A DNA stretch of 21,571 nt, from positions 1-21,571 of the forward strand of contig JAWVYU010000040.1 of NCBI GenBank assembly GCA_033722575.1. The letters run 5' to 3'. Both the position numbers and the translations under genes were made by a program. Shown piece by piece: positions 16,501-21,571 of the stretch (positions are counted from its first letter, which is position 1; each line of letters begins with the position of its first letter). The notes under the pieces are model-generated. The model saw nothing but the letters and a program-made list of their open reading frames with translations. It had not been told where the DNA came from and searched no databases. The stretch comes from GCA-2748575 sp033722575. GTDB lineage: Bacteria > Pseudomonadota > Gammaproteobacteria > Pseudomonadales > Ketobacteraceae.

Positions 16501-16897
16501 TCGCCAGCCACTCTTTCAGCAGCGGCCCGGGGGTGATTTTTTCCAGGTAGGGCTTCAGTTCCTTGGCAGACTGTTCATCGTATTCAAACGGGAATTTCCC
16601 GGCAGCTTCATCCACAAAAAAATCGAACGGATTGATGACGGTCATGTCGGCAATCACTTCGACTTCAAAGGTGAGACGCGTTACTTTTTCAGGAAAAACC
16701 AGTCGCGCCTGATAGTTACCGAAAGGATCCTGTTGCCAGTTGATAAAGTGCTCTTCCGGTTTGACCTTTAATGAGTAGCCATGAATTTTAGTACGGCAAT
16801 GGGGCGCTGGCCTCAATCGCAATACGTGAGGATAGACTTTGACGGGGCGATCAAACTGATAGTCCGTCAGATGACGAAGGGCCACTCGGATTGTCAT
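13523..16897 (-). CDS. Transglutaminase-DUF2126 putative amidoligase protein (COG4196 type)
   Basis: A 1124-residue protein of full family length. Residues ~1-160 are the bacterial transglutaminase N domain (MTIRVALRHLTDYQFDRPV; LRLRPAPHCRT). The core has an intact triad: Cys180 in GKGSCRDTAW, His229 in DLHAWCEV and Asp245 in GLDPTSG. From ~330 the DUF2126 part begins with LGGEPTFVSIDDMDSPQW. It includes HTGTGGGNHVTLGG (near 710-725) and ends with SHPGGRSYDTFPVNAFEAE. Pfam describes DUF2126 as a putative amidoligase related to the glutamine-synthetase fold, so one polypeptide may both break and form amide bonds. ATG 16897 has a GAGA about 11 nt upstream and lies 33 nt after the alpha-E gene. 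It is the third gene in the operon. No frameshift or missing triad residue is seen. Confidence 0.93.
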   Translation of the reverse strand: MTIRVALRHLTDYQFDRPVKVYPHVLRLRPAPHCRTKIHGYSLKVKPEEHFINWQQDPFGNYQARLVFPEKVTRLTFEVEVIADMTVINPFDFFVDEAAGKFPFEYDEQSAKELKPYLEKITPGPLLKEWLASVENPPEGTVDFLVYVNQKLQQDIAYGIRMEPGVQTCEETLQLGKGSCRDTAWLLIQIMRHFGLAARFTSGYLVQLTSDVKALDGPSGPEADFTDLHAWCEVYVPGAGWIGLDPTSGLLAGEGHIPLACTPDPVSAAPITGSTDKCEVTFDYANEVFRIHEDPRVTKPYTEEQWQTIMALGEAVDQTLERNDVRLTLGGEPTFVSIDDMDSPQWTTAALGEQKLKLAKDLLLRLRDRFGPNGIVHYGQGKWYPGEELPRWALGCFWRKDGQALWQDHALLARVDKHYGFDNEDAKVFIRQLSRQLALNPKFAQPLYEDTLYYLWKEQSLPNNLDPLKANLKDSLERRRIARVLKQGLDEPSGYVLPLGWDSLKDQWCTSEWPMRNDRILLIPGDSPVGLRLPLDSLPWVSEKQKRQEFQAERDPFDTPEQLGEVASLYRQVLPEGEQVQHEQLQHMDEADAQEESPGSVIRTALCVEARNGRLHVFLPPIHYLEHFVALIHAIELTAAELKMPVVLEGYEPPRDPRLCSLLVTPDPGVIEVNIHPARSWQELVTNTQTLYDEAYQCRLGTEKFMLDGRHTGTGGGNHVTLGGATPSDSPFLRRPDLLRSLVTYWQHHPGLSYLFSGMFIGPTSQAPRVDEGRDEMLYELEIAFQQMPKGEVPQPWMVDRLMRNLLIDITGNTHRSEFCIDKLYSPGSASGRQGLLEFRGFEMPPHSRMALVQVLLIRALVARFWEKPYEQKLVRWGTNLHDRFMLPHYVWQDVKDVVEDLQQHGIPFQQEWLLPFEEFRFPHYGRIQLDDIEIELRWAIEPWHVLGEEITSQGTARFVDSSVERLQVKVKGINTDRYVLACNSRRVPLLPTGRHEEYVAGVRYRAWQPPSALHPTIGLHVPLVFDLIDTWNGRSIGGCTYHVSHPGGRSYDTFPVNAFEAESRRVNRFWDHGHTQGTITPRPFNDAIREFFPNQQPPRPMAPPPEEPAGEYPHTLDLRRKVI

Positions 16898-16930
16898 AAA
16901 CTTGTCTCAAATATCTTGACGATAGAAATT

Positions 16931-17866
16931 TCAGGAATGGTTCGGAAACCAGGCCTTGGCGTAATGCCAGTGCAACTCGGCAATCCCGATCTGGGCATCG
17001 TTCAGATAATCACGAAACGCCTGATCCACCTGGCTGTAATCCTTCTTGGCCAGCACGCGTTTTTTGACTTTCGCTATCTGCTTGATGACGTTTTCGGGAT
17101 TGGGAAAATGACTGACTGCATCCTGCATGTGCGTTAAACAAAAATTAAGGGAGCGGGGGTAGTATTCGTCTTCAATGAGAAACGCGATCACATCCTCGCC
17201 TTTCACTTTGGCACGCATGGCTTTCCGATAGGGCACATAGGCGCTCAGCGAGGAAAGGACATTACCCCACACCAGCTGCCGAAGGTTGGAGGCCGGATCG
17301 GTATCGCCAGAACCGATAATGGCGGCTGCACCGGCATCGAGAATCCGGGTCGTCATGTCGGCCCGCTCCAGGTTGCGTCCCACGCGGAGAAACTGCCAGC
17401 CCGCCGCCTGGCTCATCGTGCCACTCAGCATGCCGTTAATCTGCTGGCTGCCCTGAACAATCGCATCCAGAAATTCATGGCGCTTGCTGCGGTTCAGTGC
17501 CTTGTTCACGTTTTCCTTAACAAACAGATTCAGCTCATTGATCTGCTCCCAGGTTTCTACGGGGACTTCATCCCGGGAGGTGCGGATATTTTCACGCACC
17601 GCAGACAGGGAACGGATCATGGAGTTGGGATTGTTCACATCTGCCAGCAGAAACTTGACCACGTTACGTTCGTTCTGGTTCTTGTAGCGTTTATCGAATA
17701 CCTGGGTGGAACTGTTCAGCTCCACCAGATTGTACCAACCGATATTCACGCCATCCGGCAGGTCCAGAATCAGGTTGGTATAGACCTTTACCAGACGTGC
17801 GGTATTTTCCATCCGCTCCAGGTAACGGGCCGCCCAATATAATCTTTCAGCAACGGTAGACAGCAT
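16931..17866 (-). CDS. Stand-alone alpha-E domain protein (COG2307)
   Basis: A 311-residue, nearly all-helical protein of the alpha-E family (DUF403). It opens with the family signature MLSTVAERLYWAARYLERME; further typical parts are WEQINELNLFV, GWQFLRVGRNLERADMTTRILD and LNFCLTHMQDAV. No enzymatic residues are established; it is thought to work with the circularly permuted ATP-grasp partner. The ATG overlaps the ATP-grasp stop by one base (TGATG), which indicates coupled translation and roughly equal amounts. A homologous domain is fused to the second ATP-grasp in this operon. The protein lacks a signal peptide and should be cytoplasmic. Confidence 0.93.
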   Translation of the reverse strand: MLSTVAERLYWAARYLERMENTARLVKVYTNLILDLPDGVNIGWYNLVELNSSTQVFDKRYKNQNERNVVKFLLADVNNPNSMIRSLSAVRENIRTSRDEVPVETWEQINELNLFVKENVNKALNRSKRHEFLDAIVQGSQQINGMLSGTMSQAAGWQFLRVGRNLERADMTTRILDAGAAAIIGSGDTDPASNLRQLVWGNVLSSLSAYVPYRKAMRAKVKGEDVIAFLIEDEYYPRSLNFCLTHMQDAVSHFPNPENVIKQIAKVKKRVLAKKDYSQVDQAFRDYLNDAQIGIAELHWHYAKAWFPNHS

Positions 17867-19365
17867 CAGGATTTGCCCTCCGTATCAATGATCCAGGTAT
17901 CCTTACTGCCGCCACCCTGCGAGGAATTAACCACCAGAGAGCCCTTGCGCATGGCCACCCGCGTCAGACCGCCGGTGGTGACATAGGAATCATTCCCCTG
18001 CAGAATGAACGGGCGTAAATCCAGGTGCCGTGGCTCCACCTTGCCGTCAGCCACCAGGGTCGGTGCTGTGGACAGGCTCAGGGTAGGCTGGGCAATATAA
18101 TTGCGGGGATTCTTTTCAATGAGCTCCGCAAACATGGCCCGGTCCTTTTTGGTGGAGTGCGGGCCCACCAGCATGCCGTAACCTCCGGATTCATTGGCGG
18201 GCTTTACCACCAGCTTGTCCAGGTTAGCCAGCACGTATTTGCGTTCTTTTTCATCCTCGCAGAGATAGGTTTCCACGTTGGGAAGAATCGGGTCTTCACC
18301 CAGGTAGTATTTGATGATTTCAGGTACGTAGGCATAGACCACCTTGTCGTCGGCTACACCGGCACCCGGCGCGTTTGCCAGGGCCACCTTGCCTTTTTTC
18401 CAGGCCCGCATCAGCCCCGGCACACCCAGCATGGAATCCTTGTTGAAGACTTCCGGATCCAGGAACAGATCGTCGATACGGCGATAAATCACATCCACTC
18501 TTTCCAGGCCGGCGATAGTTTTCATATACACGCAGTCATCGTCACCCACCACCAGATCCCGGCCTTCCACCAACTCTGCACCCATCTGCAGCGCCAGATA
18601 GGCGTGCTCGAAATAGGCCGAGTTGTAGATTCCCGGAGTCAGTACCACAATCTCCGGGTGTTTTACTTTGCGCGGCGCCAGAGATTCCAGCGTATCAAAG
18701 AGTTTGGCGGGGTATTCATCAATGGGCAGAATCCGGTCGTTCTCAAAAAATTCCGGTAGCACCCGCTTGGTGATCTCACGGTTCTCCAGCATGTAGGAAA
18801 CACCGGAGGGCACCCTCAGGTTGTCTTCCAGTACATAGAACTCGCCGTCTTTATCCCTTACCAGATCCGTACCACAAACGTGGGCCCACACACCCAGCGG
18901 CGGTGAAACACCCACACATTCCTTTCGGAAGTTTTTGGAATCGGCAATGATATGTTTCGGCACCACCCCGTCCTTGAGAATCTTCTGATCGTGATAGAGA
19001 TCATCAATAAAAAGGTTCAGTGCCTTCAGGCGCTGCTTCAGACCCCGGGCCGTTTTATCCCACTGCCTGGCAGAAATAATGCGCGGAATCAGATCAAACG
19101 GCCAGGCTCGATCAATGTTACCTTCGTCGGTGTACACCGTGAAGGTGATCCCCATTTGCTGAATAGTAACTTCCACTGTCTGCCGCCTGGCTTCCAGCTC
19201 TTCCGGTGTGAGCGACGCCAGATAGTTAACAAGGCGCCTTGCCGGTGCACGTGAATTCCCTGAACTGCTGATCAGTTCATCATAATGTTCATTGCAGGAA
19301 TAGTTTTTCCAGTCGATACCCATAGTACTCGTCTCACTGCCCGCCAGGGCAGAGGTTATAGTCAT
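17866..19365 (-). CDS. Stand-alone circularly permuted ATP-grasp protein (COG2308)
   Basis: A 499-residue protein of the circularly permuted type 2 ATP-grasp family (DUF404/DUF407). Visible signatures are MGITFTVYTDEGNIDRAWPFD, VLEDNLRVPSGVSYMLENRE (Glu180, Asp181, Asn182, likely metal/nucleotide contacts), VLTPGIYNSAYFEHAYLA, RVDVIYRRIDDLFLDPE, VVKPANESGGYGM (Lys388 with a glycine loop) and GSKDTWIIDTEG near the C-terminus. It is predicted to be an ATP-dependent carboxylate-amine ligase with unknown substrate. The listed start, ATG 19365, has no clear Shine-Dalgarno. ATG 19323 (MGIDWKNYS), preceded by GAGACGAG, fits the family N-terminus and may be the real start. It is the first gene of the cluster and is coupled to the alpha-E gene by TGATG. 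Confidence 0.93.
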   Translation of the reverse strand: MTITSALAGSETSTMGIDWKNYSCNEHYDELISSSGNSRAPARRLVNYLASLTPEELEARRQTVEVTIQQMGITFTVYTDEGNIDRAWPFDLIPRIISARQWDKTARGLKQRLKALNLFIDDLYHDQKILKDGVVPKHIIADSKNFRKECVGVSPPLGVWAHVCGTDLVRDKDGEFYVLEDNLRVPSGVSYMLENREITKRVLPEFFENDRILPIDEYPAKLFDTLESLAPRKVKHPEIVVLTPGIYNSAYFEHAYLALQMGAELVEGRDLVVGDDDCVYMKTIAGLERVDVIYRRIDDLFLDPEVFNKDSMLGVPGLMRAWKKGKVALANAPGAGVADDKVVYAYVPEIIKYYLGEDPILPNVETYLCEDEKERKYVLANLDKLVVKPANESGGYGMLVGPHSTKKDRAMFAELIEKNPRNYIAQPTLSLSTAPTLVADGKVEPRHLDLRPFILQGNDSYVTTGGLTRVAMRKGSLVVNSSQGGGSKDTWIIDTEGKS

Positions 19366-19660
19366 TGGTTATGTTTGCTTTGCCAGCGTTTTCCTGATCT
19401 TACGGGCGATGGTGCCGTAAAATCTACAATTATTATGCCACTGCAGATGAATACCTGCTGAAGACCACACCAAGATCAATTTTTATTCGATTTAAGGCGA
19501 CCCATGACTGCCAGCGGGTTTCATAACAGACTACACACACTTTAGCTCAAAAGTTCTGCCCTTACATGCAGCATCAACATGCACCAATGCGGCGCATACA
19601 GCGCTATAACTTTTTACTATGAATTAACAGTGATCCGGCATAACAGCGATGGAAAAATCT
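19366..19660. other. 295-nt intergenic region upstream of the transglutaminase operon
   Basis: No coding region is supported. Flanking genes are both on the minus strand, so this region carries the 3' end of the RhlG-like gene transcript and the promoter of the five-gene operon. I see no convincing intrinsic terminator: T-runs at 19655-19659 and 19611-19616 (minus-strand sense) lack strong stems. Only a weak promoter candidate is visible. Confidence 0.5.
19432..19440 (-). promoter_or_regulatory. Candidate extended -10 promoter element for the transglutaminase operon
   Basis: On the minus strand the sequence reads TGGCATAAT, i.e. TG-n-CATAAT, one mismatch from the extended -10 TGnTATAAT. No good -35 hexamer lies 16-18 nt upstream, which is common for extended -10 promoters. 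It would give a 5' leader of about 60 nt to ATG 19365 or 100 nt to ATG 19323. Confidence 0.3.
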
Positions 19661-20449
19661 TCATATAAAAGGTGCGGGCTTTACAGCGGTACCACCATCC
19701 AGCGTAACGATATTTCCGGTTATGTAGGAAGAGGCGGGTGCACAAAGAAACACCGCCAGACCCTCCATGTCCCTTGGCTCACCGAGTCGCCCCAGTGGCA
19801 CTGCGGCTGCCTGCTGTTTGGCCAGTTCATCATGCTTCATAATGAATTTGGTCATGCGGCTGGGGAATACTCCCGGTGCAATAGCATTTACATTGATATG
19901 ACGCTCAGCCAGTTCATTGGCCAGCATTCGCGTGAGATGATTCAGGGCTGCCTTCGAAGGCCCGTAGGCATAGGCCTGCATGCTGCCGGTAAGCTGCCCG
20001 GCCACTGAGGTGGTGTTGATTATCCGGGCAGGATCCGCTGCGGTACCGGCAGCACTCAACAGAGGCAGCATTTTTTTGGTCATGGTGAAAGCGGATTTGA
20101 CATTCAGGTTAAGGATCCTGTCCCAGGCTTCATCCGGATATTCTTCCAGTGGTGCGCCCCAGGTAACGCCCGCATTATTCACGAGGATGTGCATGGCGGA
20201 TTCTTTTTCGCAGAGTTTGTTCACCAGGGTCTGACAGCCTGCTTCCGTGGACAGATCAGCGGGTATTCCAATACAGGTGCCGTGGGCAGAGAGTGTTTGT
20301 GCGGTTTCTTCACAGGCCTCGGCTTTTCGGGATGCCACGTAAACTTTAGCACCATGTTTGATCAGCCCCTCAGCGATCATATAGCCGATACCGCTGGTTC
20401 CCCCCGTCACCAGGGCGGTTTTGCCCCGTAACGAAAAAATATCGCTCAT
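19661..20449 (-). CDS. Short-chain dehydrogenase/reductase, RhlG-like
   Basis: A 262-residue classical SDR, likely NADP(H)-linked and cytoplasmic. The cofactor motif TGGTSGIG is at 15-22 and NNAG follows the fourth strand (HILVNNAGVTWG). The catalytic residues are Ser148 (TTSVAG), Tyr162 and Lys166 (YGPSK). The C-terminal YITGNIVTLDGG is the standard SDR end. Overall pattern, including ADLSTEAG and NVNAIAPGVFPSRMT, is close to what I recall of Pseudomonas RhlG, a beta-ketoacyl reductase; the exact substrate here is not certain. ATG 20449 is chosen because AGGGGG lies about 5 nt upstream; a TTG seven codons earlier is in frame but would put this site inside the gene. It follows the DUF342 gene by 49 nt on the same strand. 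Confidence 0.93.
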   Translation of the reverse strand: MSDIFSLRGKTALVTGGTSGIGYMIAEGLIKHGAKVYVASRKAEACEETAQTLSAHGTCIGIPADLSTEAGCQTLVNKLCEKESAMHILVNNAGVTWGAPLEEYPDEAWDRILNLNVKSAFTMTKKMLPLLSAAGTAADPARIINTTSVAGQLTGSMQAYAYGPSKAALNHLTRMLANELAERHINVNAIAPGVFPSRMTKFIMKHDELAKQQAAAVPLGRLGEPRDMEGLAVFLCAPASSYITGNIVTLDGGTAVKPAPFI

Positions 20450-20498
20450 GTTTCCCCCTGTTATTAACAAGTAACGCCTTTATGGTTTGCCGGATTTC

Positions 20499-21571
20499 CT
20501 ACAGATTGCACCAGCGATCCTGACTGATGCCAAACTGGCAGGGTTTCCGTTCTTCTTTGATCACGTATTTAATGTCAAGAAAGCGCAGCTCCGCATTGGG
20601 GTAGACCTTGCCGTAAACCGTCAGGCGACAGGCATCCCTGACAGGCTCAAGATTGCTGTGCAGTTTTTCAATATCCTTCAGCACAGCGTCGGTCTGAGCT
20701 CGCAACTCATCCACCGTATTTTTTGCCTTGCGCATTTTTTCGATGAGTTCCGGCGACGGTTTCATTTTTTTCAGACTCAGAATAGCGTCCACCAGGCCGT
20801 TAATGGTTTCCAGCTTTTTGTCCAGCTCTTCCTGACGTGCGCTGATTTCTTCCTGTATTGGCCGGGCGTTAAGGTCAAAATCCAAAACCGTCGACGTCCC
20901 CGCCACTGATCCAAAGGCACCGATATATGCCGCAACCCCCACATTGGCTACGCCGCCTACCATTTTTGCCTTGCGTTTTACCTCGCTGCCCACATGCAGT
21001 TCCTGACACCCAAGCACCCGGCAATGGAGCAACTGAACCCCCATTTCCACTTTGTTGGCTGCCTCGATAAACGCATGCTGGGCGTAGCGCGCAATCACGT
21101 TATGGCCCTGGACAAGACAGGCATCTTCCTCTGTGTATCCGTCGGGATCCTTGGTGGCATTGGCCTTGCCGATAATGCCCTGTTTGATGATCACATCCCC
21201 CTGGGCCGTGATCCTGGCATTTTCTACAAAACCGTTGACGTAAACATCGGCGGTGGCTTGCACGTGCATGCCGTTCTTCACATCACCCTTGATCATGACG
21301 CTGCCATCGTAATCCACATTGCCGGTGTGCAGATCCACATCACCCACCACCAGCACTTCGCTCACCCGCATGCCGCGCTTCATTTTCAACGGCACGCCAT
21401 GTCGCTGGGAAATGAGCAGGTGCACGTCATCGGGCGATATCTCGGTGCCCTCGCCCACATCAAAGGGTTCGTCCTTGAGCGCCTGGGACAGGATTACCTT
21501 GCCCAGTACATCAGACCCATTGTCCCCCGGCCGCGAAGGGATGCGCCGGACCAGCGGCTGCCCAATATCCA
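20499..21571 (-). CDS. DUF342/FapA-family protein, C-terminal part (5' end outside window)
   Basis: The frame is open to the right edge and gives 356 residues of a FapA/DUF342-type (COG1315) protein. The visible part begins with a segment reading IPSRPGDNGSDVLGK, typical before the repeat domain. A polymer-like right-handed beta-helix follows, with repeated 'G-V-x-I/V-x-G-x-V' rungs (VLVVGDVDLHTGNVDYDG, VMIKGDVKNGMHVQA, ADVYVNGFVENARI). A charged coiled coil (EEISARQEELDKKLETING and KMRKAKNTVDELRAQTDAVL) precedes a short beta C-terminus. Family members are linked to flagellar assembly or cell-surface/polar functions, but the molecular role is not settled. A GTG at 21458 is internal, not the start. 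It may be cotranscribed with the RhlG-like gene 49 nt downstream. Confidence 0.88.
   Translation of the reverse strand, partial: DIGQPLVRRIPSRPGDNGSDVLGKVILSQALKDEPFDVGEGTEISPDDVHLLISQRHGVPLKMKRGMRVSEVLVVGDVDLHTGNVDYDGSVMIKGDVKNGMHVQATADVYVNGFVENARITAQGDVIIKQGIIGKANATKDPDGYTEEDACLVQGHNVIARYAQHAFIEAANKVEMGVQLLHCRVLGCQELHVGSEVKRKAKMVGGVANVGVAAYIGAFGSVAGTSTVLDFDLNARPIQEEISARQEELDKKLETINGLVDAILSLKKMKPSPELIEKMRKAKNTVDELRAQTDAVLKDIEKLHSNLEPVRDACRLTVYGKVYPNAELRFLDIKYVIKEERKPCQFGISQDRWCNL

Noticed and set aside
9997..19365. Operon as cyanophycin or non-ribosomal peptide synthesis
   Set aside because: No Mur-ligase-like cyanophycin synthetase region and no adenylation/condensation/carrier domains are present; the ATP-grasps are of the circularly permuted type.
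19560..19625. Short GCGC/ATGCA inverted repeats as a terminator or small RNA
   Set aside because: Stems are four pairs or fewer, not followed by a proper T tract, and no promoter of their own is visible.

Overview
The window is about 21.6 kb of gene-dense chromosome with roughly mid-50s % GC by eye. It most likely comes from a marine-type gammaproteobacterium of the Oceanospirillales/Pseudomonadales kind. Supports are the fmt-rsmB-trkA-trkH order (typical of that group), a 3-oxoacyl reductase resembling Pseudomonas RhlG, and a DUF342/FapA-family gene. Species cannot be named from the sequence. No tRNA, rRNA, CRISPR array or insertion sequence was seen.

Plus strand, 1-7222: the 3' end of fmt, then rsmB, trkA and trkH, i.e. 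initiator-tRNA formylation, 16S rRNA m5C967 methylation, and the NAD-gated Trk potassium uptake system. Next is an 826-residue protein related to RHS/YD-repeat proteins. It has no PAAR domain, no recognisable RHS core end motif and no toxin tip. It converges on, and shares a TTAA with, the stop codon of a DUF4136 lipoprotein.

Minus strand, 7219-9706: the DUF4136 lipoprotein, an iron-type alcohol dehydrogenase and, 17 nt before the latter, an SCP2 sterol/lipid-carrier protein. The last two look like a two-gene unit. Its upstream region carries a perfect 17-bp dyad that fits the GntR/FadR operator pattern.

Minus strand, 9997-19365: the most interesting part, five genes in one direction. Order of transcription: circularly permuted ATP-grasp protein; alpha-E protein; a 1124-residue transglutaminase fused to DUF2126 (putative amidoligase); a second ATP-grasp fused to a second alpha-E domain in one 852-residue protein; a second, short transglutaminase. 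Two junctions are TGATG/TAATG overlaps. The families (COG2308, COG2307, COG4196, COG1305) recur together in bacteria. Comparative genomics has predicted that they form a peptide-bond-forming and peptide-modifying pathway, but to my knowledge substrate and product are unknown. The window holds both a split and a fused copy of the ATP-grasp/alpha-E pair, with visible differences at predicted ATP-site residues.

Minus strand, 19661-21571: an RhlG-like short-chain dehydrogenase preceded by a DUF342/FapA-family gene that runs off the right edge. The intergenic stretches 9707-9996 and 19366-19660 have no convincing genes. The first is rich in short palindromes; the second must contain the promoter of the transglutaminase operon.
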